Position numbers and translations under genes: made by a program. A stretch of 64,000 bases of DNA from Rhizophagus irregularis (lineage: Eukaryota; Glomeromycota; Glomeromycetes; Glomerales; Glomeraceae), in contig NC_089455.1 of the NCBI RefSeq assembly GCF_026210795.1, positions 372,001 through 436,000 on the forward strand. The letters are read 5' to 3'. Every line of letters starts with the position of its first letter. Position 1 is the stretch's first letter. Positions 1 to 10,135 of the stretch are shown here, piece by piece. Under the pieces are notes generated by a model. It was not told the DNA's origin and did not search any database. It saw only the letters and a list, made by a program, of their open reading frames with translations.

Positions 1-771
1 TCGCAAATAAATAATATTTTGTTATGGTATGTGTATTTGTTATGGTATTGTGCTTTATTGTCTTTTAGGTATGAAACTTTCTTTCTCACCTGTTTGGCTG
101 TTTCTCTGGATGACATACTATACAAATACAACTAAGCTTACAGGTACAGTACGAGGTCACCTAATAAAATATAATATCTATAATATTTTTACTTTTTTAA
201 AAATTTACCATTAAAAAGTCGAAGGAAATTTTTTATAAATTAGTTTTCATTTTATCTACAATACAACTGTAAAATACTAAAATTTATTATCAAACATCTT
301 TAAAATTACACTTTTACATCTTAAAAAAAATTTACGTTAAAGATTTATTTAATTGTTTCAAAATAAATTAAAAATTCAGCAAGCTAAGTGGTTTTCAGTA
401 AATTCTGTCCGGATTATAAAATAAGATTCATTATATAATTCGAAATTTTACTATAATGTTATAATGTAATTAATACCAAAATTTATTCATGTGATATTAT
501 GGTATTTCGGTAGTCGGTACGATTGGCATCGTACCCATTGTAACTGTACATAATTAACAATACCTTACTTATTATATCATATCGTACCATACTATTTTAC
601 TATATACTCAGGTTTTTTGGTGCTAAATGTACGTGATATAAAAGATTGTATAATTAAAGTTTATATATAATAACATTTTATTATAGTTTATGATAAAATG
701 CATTTTCTTATATATGATTTAATCAATAGTTTATACTTTCAATTTCTACCGTTATATTTTAACGTTCTTAT
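1..771. other. AT-rich intergenic DNA, no gene seen
   Basis: No reading frame here has coding character; the short open frames are low-complexity, AT-driven translations. It forms the upstream region of the shugoshin gene. Confidence 0.6.
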
Positions 772-1320
772 ATGCAACTATTGAAAGTGATTTACTTAAC
801 TGCAATGTCACATTCTTCTTATTCGTTCAAAACATTAAAACCAATTATGAATTCTTACCCGTACTTTACACTTCAACAAAAACTTGAAAATATAGATGAA
901 TCTTTGAAAGAAATAGTTCTTAATTATATTCAATTCAGTAAGATACCGTTCTTCTACTTTCTTACAAAAAAAGAAACCTAAATAACAAACTTCTCGTTGA
1001 TTTAGTCATTAATGTGCATTCGGCTCAAAACAATGATATTATCAAGTATATATTATATTTATTATAATAAATTTTTATTTATGAATAGAAAGTTATATAT
1101 TCTATTATAATAGATCTAACACATCATACGCGTTAAGACTTCGTGAATCCGAAATAAAAAATAAACAACTTCAGTCTGAAAATATTGGACTAAGAGTTAC
1201 TGTTGCGCAATTAAGAGCAAAGGTTGAAAAGCTTAGGTGCCAAAGAGCGAAAACGAATGACAACTTCAAAGAAAGTGTTAAGGTAATCCTTCTATTTTAC
1301 TTTTTTTGAATGAATGAATG

Positions 1321-1354
<34 letters not shown>

Positions 1355-2849
1355 ATGAAGGTATTTAAATTGGTTGCCATTTTAGTCTGCAAATGACAAA
1401 ATTATCGCTTTGGTTCAACAATTACAAAGTGCTGCAGACTCTTTAAACACCATCGTGGACCCTGAATCAGCTCGAGGCTCCAGTTTCATTTCCGATGGTA
1501 AATAAGACTCTTGCTAATTCCGTTAAGGTTAAAGGTTAACTAATTTCTATATGTTAAAAAAAAAATAGGTTCGTCAATATTAAGTTCTTCAATTGATCTA
1601 CCAAATGGTGGTCTCTATGCTACAAACGGAATTCAATATCCTGATACAGACACTACAGAGATGAATATGCATAAAAAGAAGTCTATTAATTCGGTAATAT
1701 AATCCTTTTTAAGAATTTTTATGCGTTCATTCATTCAATCTGAATTTTAATAGTTGACCGCTTACCGGAATGAACCAAAAGACTTGATCCCAATCAATGA
1801 GCAAGAAGATCCAGAATCTTTAATTTCCGCATCAAATTCGCATAAACTGTGAGTTAATGCTCAACGTATACATCTTTAACTTCTTTGCTTAATGTCCTTT
1901 CTCCTTTATCTTTTGAAGCGAGCAAGACGGAGATGAATATCTGTCAGAAAAAGCTGAAAGAGTTCAGGCAAAGATTCCTCAAGAGGAGCAGCAGAGGGAT
2001 GAATCACCATCAAAAAAGAAATTGAGGCGTGCTAAGAATGGTAATGATTTACTACCATTACGAGAAAAGGATTCTAACTTGGAAGTAATATTTGCAAAAA
2101 AGGAAACCAATTTCAAGCAACAAGAGGCTGAGCAACACACCGAAGGAAAATATTTATCCGTGGATGTCGAAACGGATCAACTTTGCCAAATGAGTAAAAT
2201 TCAAGATTATACCCATGAATCGAAAGAAAGTGTTGAATCTACTACATTTCTGCATGTAAATAGAACATCTCCATCTCAGGTAGTCTCATGTAATCCTCAC
2301 GCGGTAGCAAGTTATGAAAAAAGATTTACTAATTCTTCATCTATCGGTATTACAAAGCATCAGCTACAAAGTGTGGCAGAAAAGGGTAAACCAGGTGTTT
2401 TGACCCCGTCCCAAACGATAATGTCCAATACAAGTTCAATAAACAGAAACGAGAGACCTTTTCAAGAAGAATCTTATGAGATTAATAACTTAAAACTAGT
2501 AGAACAAAATATGGAAATATCGGAAAAACATAATAAAAGGCAAACAAGAGGTATAGCTCCATTACACGTTTTGTGCATTAACATTTATGAACGATCTATA
2601 GGTTAAACCAGAATTTGTGACAGGGATGATAAATGAAGGAGAATCTCTGGGAAGAAAAAGATCCAGAATAAATTATGCGGAACCAAATCTTCGCAGGTTG
2701 GTGGATTTCATTTTTTAACTATAGGTTTCTACCATGGATTTAACTAGTACGTAACATTTCTTATTTGTTTAAGCAAACTACGTAAAGGGGATCCACATAC
2801 CTATACCTTAAAAACAAATTCTCAGAATAAAGGTTTACGATCACCTTAG
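772..2849 (+). CDS. sgo1: Shugoshin-like centromeric cohesin protector
   Basis: Nine-exon model: 772-937, 1006-1045, 1114-1282, 1386-1497, 1569-1693, 1754-1848, 1919-2550, 2612-2696, 2774-2849. It sums to exactly 500 codons (499 aa), all junctions GT/AG and in phase. The N-terminal part holds the shugoshin coiled coil (AQNNDIIKSNTSYALRLRES, then a Leu/Lys-rich heptad region). The C-terminus carries the basic SGO motif (GRKRSRINYAEPNLRSKLRK) encoded by the last two exons. Between them lies a polar, probably disordered region. In fungi and animals shugoshin recruits PP2A to centromeres and shields cohesin from cleavage, mainly in meiosis I. Alternative starts are the ATGs at 805 and 847; the first was taken. 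A tempting acceptor at 2601 (TAG) would give a stop, so the CAG at 2611 was used. Family assignment is firm; the exact start is not. Confidence 0.87.
1321..1354. repeat. (AT)n microsatellite in a shugoshin intron
   Basis: A nearly pure AT dinucleotide run inside the third intron of the shugoshin gene; likely length-polymorphic. Confidence 0.9.
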
Positions 2850-4864
2850 TTCCAATGATTAAAGTGTTAAGTAAATTAAGAAAACCCGAGAAAAAATTTA
2901 TAAAAATGTGGATTTCAAGATTTCAAAAAAAAAAAATTTCTGAAAATGATAAAATAATTCTCAATTTCGGGTTTTCGGTACACGATCGATTGCTTATAAA
3001 TAATCTTTTTTTTTTTCTTTCGAAAAAAAACTCATTTGATTATTTGTTCTATCCTACAGGTAAATCAAGGGTTCGCACTATAAGTTTGCACAAAATTTTA
3101 TTTTCGTAACATCTTCAAAATATTTTGAATTATATTTTCAACATCATTTTTAGTACAAAAAAAAAAGTCAAGCTTTTAAAGAAATAACTTTCTTTCTGTG
3201 TAAATTAATACCAAATTTACCGTTAACTAGATAAATTCTTGGGTAATTTCGCGAGTCATAATTAGTAAAATCTTATTAGATTGAAAATCAAAAACAAAAG
3301 CCTCCTCACAATCGATCTCTTCTCTTTCATGTAATATTTCAAAAATATAATAAATAGTTCGGTTAATTCCAATTGTTTCGGCTCTATTTAAGTAAAGAGA
3401 GTTTGACATAAAATAATTTACAAGATAAAAAGAATAATTATATGTACTTAACTTGAAGAAGTTACACTTTATCGCTCAATAGGAGATACAGGAGATAAAG
3501 AATCGCGTTTTATATTTTTTGGAGACAAGTGAAAATGAAATATAAACTGATAAACTGAATAATTATGGCGAGTATATATGACAAGTTATGACCATTATCA
3601 TGCATTACCGGATTTATTATGTATAAGAAAATGGTGAAGTTTGTTTAAGAACTTGGATAAGATATTTCCTAATCGCTCTGTGGTGTTAGATTTGGAAAAC
3701 AAGAAAAACATAAGAAATTAGTTAAGAAGTCTGAAATGTTTTAAAATCCATGATAATTGAAGAGTTAACATGGCCAGAGCCAAAAGTTTATCTGCTTAAC
3801 AATTTTACTCTCAATTATAAGAACCGTAATTGTTAAAATTCATTTTTTATAGAATATACAAGCCTACACTTAAAAGCCAAATTAGCAGAGCAATTGCTGA
3901 TTGCCTTTACTTGCCGATATTTTGAAGATTGCCAGCATTTGCTTTTTGTTCGTTTTTCTGTTAAAAGATAATCAATAATAACTGCTGGAATCAAGTAATA
4001 TTTTCTCAATCATCAACAATATAACTAATAACGACCTATAGATCAGATTAACTTAATAGCAATATGTAAATAAGCCACTCCTTTCTGCGCCTTCATACTA
4101 AAGTTACTGTAGGAGTTAAAACAATTATAACTAATGTAAATAATCCTATTAAAATTTTAAATACTAAATGTTATATGATAAATTGTAAACCTATATAATA
4201 AAAATATACGTAACACGAAAGATTCATTGTTTAATGTTTTAATTTCCGAATTTTCCGTTCCTGTGGATTAATAAGACAATTTTCTCTTTTTGGTATCAAT
4301 GAAAAGGTCAATTACGAAATTGGCGTTTTTTATGTAACTTGCCGGTTCGTTGTGTTACTATTAAGTAAGCTATTTCGACGCGACTTTTATAATATTTAAT
4401 ATTTAAATACTGTATATTAGTTTAGTTATATTGGTTTGTGTAATGTCGGAGTATGTCACCTATTATAGTTGTATAAAGTATAAAAAAAGTTGTTGAGAGT
4501 TAAATCAGTCGTGTTACAGGTATATGCATTTTCTACAATCACATTATTTAAGAGTTAAAATGGTAAAGAAAAGCTTCTTCGGAAAGTTTAAGTAACCTAC
4601 CTTTTTACCTGTTTTAAAAGTATAAAAGATCTGAAATCTCGTTTTATTTTATTTTATTCTCATCTTTCTCTTTTTTTTTCATTTCATTTATTTTTTTTTT
4701 TAAAAAAAAGAAAAATTATAAAGCAAGTTCTAAGTTTGTATGTATTATATACGTCGCTTATATATTTTATGAATTTTTTTATGCTGCTTCCTAACCTTCT
4801 ATTTTTTTTTACACCTATTTTTTTTTAAAAAAAAAGAATAAATATATTCTAGTCAACTCAGATA
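2850..4864. other. Intergenic region between shugoshin and Mei2-like genes
   Basis: AT-rich with poly-A and poly-T runs and no convincing gene. The last 250 bases before the Mei2-like start codon are pyrimidine-rich with long T runs, as expected for a 5' leader or promoter. The only open frame of note is the small minus-strand one at 3227-3409. Confidence 0.5.
3227..3409 (-). CDS. Possible small unknown protein (60 aa)
   Basis: A 60-codon ATG frame convergent with the shugoshin gene. Its composition (acidic, Ile/Leu/Glu-rich, no low-complexity run) is more protein-like than the surrounding AT-driven frames. No domain, signal peptide or membrane segment is recognised and no flanking exon was found. 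It may be chance. Confidence 0.2.
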   Translation of the reverse strand: MSNSLYLNRAETIGINRTIYYIFEILHEREEIDCEEAFVFDFQSNKILLIMTREITQEFI

Positions 4865-7800
4865 ATGGAAGGTTGCAAAGTTCTCAGCTCAAAAACTATA
4901 CCTCTTCCCGTTCGCTCTATTACTGCTTGCGCTAACGGCATTTTTACCAACTCTTGTCGTCCATTGATTAATAATACAACTCTTCATGACACTCGTTCTC
5001 GCGACGTTCGTGACTGTACAGTTTGTTATGATATTTGCCTTTCAAACCGACCTCATGAGGTTAAAGACGCCGTCGGTAACATCTCAATTCGTAATAATGT
5101 TGGAACTTTTAAAGAATCGTTTATGATGGTAAAGAATGCTATTGGCTGTTATGTCTTGCCGGATAGTTATAAACCCAATATATCCAGGAAGAAGGAATGC
5201 AAATTTGATGTTAATGATAATCGTTATCTTAAACAAAATGGTATTCCTTGTGAATATTATCCTTCGTCCGAAAAATTTAAGGTTAAAACACCCGTAACTA
5301 ACGAACTCAAATCTGACGTAAAAGAAGAATTCAATCCTAAAGACTTCATACTCGCGGTTAATACACATAACCATATGCAAGATAATCGCAATCCTGTCCA
5401 ACTTTCCTGGTCAGAAGTTGTTAAAGCCAACTCATCCCTAATGAGTCAACACAAACCAGGGTGTGTTCCTAAAGATAATATGCAATCTGATCTTAATTAC
5501 AGTCATTATCTTCCGTCAGAATCTGCTAAGTTTAAAGGAATCATGAAGAAAGAATTCAATCCTTACGCTAAAAATTGGATACCTAAAAGCAAAAATATTA
5601 AAAAATTGACAAATTTTTCTAAATCCTCGTCAAAATTTGGATCTTCTGTTAAGGGTCATACACCAGAAGCTAAGTTAGTGGATATTAAAGATAAAAGGAG
5701 AGAAACTCGGATTTTAATATCTAAAGATTTCAAAAGTAACAGCAAAAGTTTTAAAACCATCAAGAAGGTTAACAATCTTGAAAATGAAGTATGTACACAC
5801 AGGGTTGATGTCAACAATAATATATATTATAACAGTGGTATTCAGATACCAAATTATCCAACATGCATCAACCCTAAAGACGTCAATGTTGAGGACATTA
5901 CTAGCGAAAATAAAGAACAAGACGCGACAATGACTGTTTTAATGCGAAAGAGATCTATTGACGAAGTCGAAAGCGCCGGATCAATCCCTAAAAAGTCAGA
6001 ATTGCATTATACTGGCAGTCAAGTGATGATTAAACCCGCGGGAACTGCGAATTACAGTGAGGTTGCGTCAAATGCAAATAGTACGGTACCTTTCGTTGCG
6101 GATGCGTCTATTTATTGCCTCGAGGATTCATTAATCGAATGTCCTGTTAATAAATTCGATTCTCATAATATAACAAATAAGAAAATAATTTATAAGGGCA
6201 ATGAAGAAACCATAAAAAAAGTCAGAGAGGAAATAAAAGAAATAAATATTCGCGAAAAAGAAGAAATAAATAATGATCCATCACTTAAAATCGACATGTC
6301 ATTTGCACAGCTAATAACGGTCAGAGAAACAATAGAGAACATAAAGCGTAGTAATGGATTGTTCATGGTTTCTTCTGGAACATTCGAAGTGGCTGCGGCT
6401 TCGACAGTAAATATGACGAAACCACCTATCTGGTCTGGTTTGCATTGGGTTTCTGAACCTTCGCGATGGCTTTGTGTCTCAAATTTCCCATTCGAATCTG
6501 AATATTATCCGGATTTGAGACTTTTATTTGAGGTAAGATATGATTTATGCTTTAATAGTATGTATTCTATCGGTGTTAATAAAATTTTATCTCCAAATAT
6601 TTCTAGGCATACGGAGATGTTCGGGAAATACATTGTGGTTTCAATGGAATTGCATACGTCTTCTATTACGATATTAGAGATGCAATAAAGGCGCAAAACT
6701 TGCTCAAACATAAAGAAGCACCCCATAATAGAGGAAGACTCAACGTCAGGTTTGGTCAAAAACCAACAAATATCAATAATGTATGTACAGTACAAGTTAC
6801 GATTATTAGTATTGTCGTTTGCTATATCTTTAACGCACGCTAATATTATCAAAATTATTAATAGTTGGTGCACTTATACCCATCGATAAACTTGCAAGAG
6901 CTTCAAAATGAAGGTAGCCTGATCATTTCATACTACGGTGCATACGCAAGTGAATCTGCAATAAAAGCACAATTCAGCAAATGTGGAACTATTAAAGAAT
7001 TCAAGTCACAGACTTACGAGGATGTACGAGTAATAACCCTCGAGTACTACGACTCGAGAAATGCGAATTCAGCCAAAAGGTCCTTAAATGGACAGAAAAT
7101 ACAAGTAAATTATTCAACTTGAAGCTTCTTTTTTTTTGTTGAAGATGTTAAATTCGTTTTAACCATTATTATTAATAACAGGGCGCGATTTTGGCCATAG
7201 AATTCCATGATCCAAGCGCACAATCGTGGGACATAATAACTAACGAAATCTCCGGCCGTCAAAAACCACCAAAACCAGCCATAAAAGGTTATCCAGCGCC
7301 ACCAGTAACGAGTACTGTGCACTCGTCTGGGAATAGAACAATTCCCTTGAGAAATCGTATGAATCTCGAAAAAGTCAAGCAAGGTACGTTTTAAAAACGA
7401 GCTGCTCATAAATTAAATAATAATTCTCATATTATATATAATAGGGCTTGACGTTCGGACTACATTCATGGTTCGAAATATTCCAAATAAATACACGCAA
7501 GAAATGTTGATTGCAGAACTTAACGACACACATAAAGGAAAATACGATTTCTTGTACTTGCGCATCGATTTCACAAACAAGTGTAACGTTGGTTATGCAT
7601 TTATTAACTTCGTGGATATCAGGTAAATAGATTACTCATTTAGCACTGTGTAAAATACTCCGTTAACTTTGTACGATATTTTACCAGAATTAAGATTAAA
7701 TTGAGTTAAATTCACAAAAGTTCTAAATTTTATCTATTAGCGCGGTGATTTCTTTTGCAGAATCGCGCGTAGGTCGAAAATGGACCTGTTTTAATTCTGA

Positions 7801-8060
7801 CAAAATCTGTGAATTGTCATATGCAGATGTGCAGGGATACCCTACACTCGTCGAAAAATTTAGAACCTCAAGGTATTTAATCTTTCTCATATCTAAGTCA
7901 CATCAATCAGTTTCTTATTGTGGTAATAAAATTTAAAACTCTTATATTCTCCTATAGTATAATGAGAGAAAGACCGGAATATCGGCCGAAGGTATTCTTC
8001 ACTTCGGGGCCCATGAGAGGCATGGAAGCTCCTTTTCCATGTTCTTTGGCCAAAAAATAA
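4865..8060 (+). CDS. Mei2-like RNA-binding protein (RRM, C-terminal Mei2 RRM)
   Basis: Seven exons: 4865-6532, 6607-6780, 6865-7104, 7182-7383, 7445-7622, 7741-7872, 7958-8060, totalling 898 codons plus stop, all in phase. The first 550 residues are polar and probably disordered. A first RRM-like region starts near [20 protein letters not shown] and continues with [21 protein letters not shown] second lies around residues 620-690 ([13 protein letters not shown]...). The diagnostic part is the C-terminal Mei2 [20 protein letters not shown], then [20 protein letters not shown] and [19 protein letters not shown]. In fission yeast Mei2 binds the meiRNA transcript and drives entry into meiosis; plant AML proteins share the same C-terminal RRM. 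Its role here is inferred from the family. It sits about 2 kb downstream of shugoshin on the same strand. Confidence 0.88.
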
Positions 8061-8661
8061 AGATCATTCTGAAAATTGGGAAAAAAAAGCGTGGGTTCTT
8101 AAATATATACTTACATATAATACCTACCAGAAGCTCATCAAGCTAGCATTTTCCCATAAAGACTGCTAATCTTGTACTACGTTAAAAGAGTATTTAATTT
8201 ATTTACAAATCATATTTGATTTATAAATTATATATATTTTTTTAACAAGCAATGTCCCTAACCTTAGCGGGGCTAAAAGTTATAATAGCCCATTCAACCA
8301 AAAATTTAGACCCCAATGACTCAGATTCAGGTCCATTACTCATGAACATAATAATCTTATGGACCTCCTATAAGTTCCGTAAAATTTTGTTACTAAATAA
8401 AGCCGAATTTTATTACTTTATAAATTTTTTTTATATTTTATTTATATTAAGTTAAATTAAGAACAAATTATGAGAAATGTTGTATAGCTACACTTATTAA
8501 TATTAAATCCAAAAAGGTGCCATTTATTTTGTCTGTATTTTAACATGATGTGTTCAAACAAGAGTTAAAAATTCTTATGCCGATCATTTAATGTTTGACC
8601 AGAACGAAAAAAAGGGTTGTATAATAATTGGGTGCATTCACAAATTCGTTGAGTTTGGCGC

Positions 8662-8852
8662 AGGACCTCAAAATATACATAAAAAGGTCCACAAAAAAAA
8701 AAATCATGAAAATCTTTCCTTTTATAGATAGTGCCCGGTGGAAGAGTTGAAGACTATTATTTTTTTTTGGATACTAACCGAAATTATAATAATTCCGGCC
8801 CTGACAAAATGCGTACAGCCCTCTGACCTTTTTATATATATTTTGGGGTTCT
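8662..8852. mobile_element. MITE, copy 1 of the AGGACC-terminus family
   Basis: 191 bp beginning AGGACCTCAAAATATACA and ending TATATTTTGGGGTTCT, imperfect inverted repeats of each other. The interior matches the copy at 13346-13558 (shared blocks around CTTTCCTTTTATAGATA and AATTCCGGCCCTGA). The flanking 8-mers TTTGGCGC and GTTGACGA agree at only 5 of 8 positions, consistent with an old insertion. Non-coding. Confidence 0.75.
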
Positions 8853-9339
8853 GTTGACGACCCATATTCACAAAATTAAAAATTCAATTTGGATTGGTCC
8901 AATGGATTCAAATGGATTATTCAATTATTCAATCCGTACCATACTGTACGTTTACCATACCACCATTTCACATGTTACATATATATTTAATTATGAGCTT
9001 AAAGTTTTTCTTTTATTCTTTACTTTTTTTGTGGGTTTAACAATAATGTAATACAAAATCTATAATCTGATCTAATTATTTATGAACACGGATCCCCATT
9101 ATTACCAAGTATTACCATGTAACAATGCAAAAGGTTTTTGTTTTTATTTTCGGGGATCGTTGTATTTTAAAAATTGGGAACTTATGACAGATCCGAAGCA
9201 GTATTATTGGACCTAAATAATTATTATATAATAAAGCAAAAATAAAATTAATGCTATTATAAATTAAATCAATAATTTAATTAAAGTAATTGATTAGGTT
9301 TAGTAATTTAATCATAATAATAGAGTTTGGATCCGTTAT

Positions 9340-9690
9340 CCGTATTTTACGGATATCCAAAACTATTCGCAGATTTAAATCCGTCAAATCCGGATAGTGA
9401 TTTATCCGGATAAATATCCGGATATCTATGGCAAGCCAAATCGGACAAAAGTCTGTCAATGCACAGATAAATTATCACAGTTATTTCTTTCCATGTTGGG
9501 AATTTTTCGCAAATGATCTGTGATATTTTGCATATATTATCTGCGAAACTTTCCAAAAATTTTTACAGATGTTTATTCTGAATTTTCCCATTTTTTATTA
9601 TCTGAACTTCAACAGATAACTATCTGAATATTAACAGATAATCATCTGGGTAATAGCAGATAAATTATCATCAGATTTATATATTTTTTT
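9340..9690. repeat. Left arm of outer inverted repeat (CAGATAAT-rich)
   Basis: Dense in ATCCGGAT and CAGATAATTATCTG-type motifs. The stretch around GGCAAGCCAAATCGGACAAA recurs in reverse complement at about 20510-20860. The two arms diverge toward the outside. They appear to be halves of one palindromic element that was split by the insertion of 9927-20384. Confidence 0.75.
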
Positions 9691-10135
9691 GTGTGATAAA
9701 TTAAAAAAAAATTTTTTTAGAAGTCTAAAACTTGTCAAATATAAACTTTTTTTCATAATTTTTTATTTATTGCTTTACAAGGAAAGTTTTTAATGTTTAT
9801 TAATATACTTTTTATAATATTTTATTAATATAATTACTTTATAGTTTTTGATACATAATTTATTTATATTTTTATCTTACACTATAACAGAAGTGAATTG
9901 TTTTTTTTTAATATCTCAATTGTACCTAAAGTTCTGAACGGTTCAGGCTAAACCAGGGAACCGATCTGAAACTGGCTCAAAATTCAGTTCAGTTCAGTTC
10001 GGTTCAGTTCAGTTTAATCTGATTTTTTATAAAAATGTAAAAAATCGAATAGCCGTCCATCTAGTGATCATACAAAGTTGAGCCATATATCATTGGATTC
10101 GTCTCAATGAGATGCATTGAATGGTGGTAAGATCA

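Larger units (their letters stand above)
8061..9926. other. Gene-free, repeat-containing spacer
   Basis: Downstream of the Mei2-like gene there is no coding frame. It holds the MITE at 8662-8852, a patch of ATTCAAT-type simple sequence near 8900-8940, and the left arm of the outer inverted repeat (about 9340-9690). Confidence 0.6.

Noticed and set aside
2551-2611. Shugoshin acceptor TAG at 2601
   Set aside because: Gives an immediate in-frame stop; CAG at 2611 keeps the frame into the conserved C-terminal motif.
2855-3109. 84-codon frame after shugoshin
   Set aside because: Follows directly on the shugoshin stop, is Lys/Phe-rich from A and T runs, and looks like 3' UTR.
5084-5401. Minus-strand frame inside the Mei2-like gene
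   Set aside because: Shadow of the long coding exon; hydrophobic composition typical of antisense frames. Same for 5714-5920 and 6505-6873.
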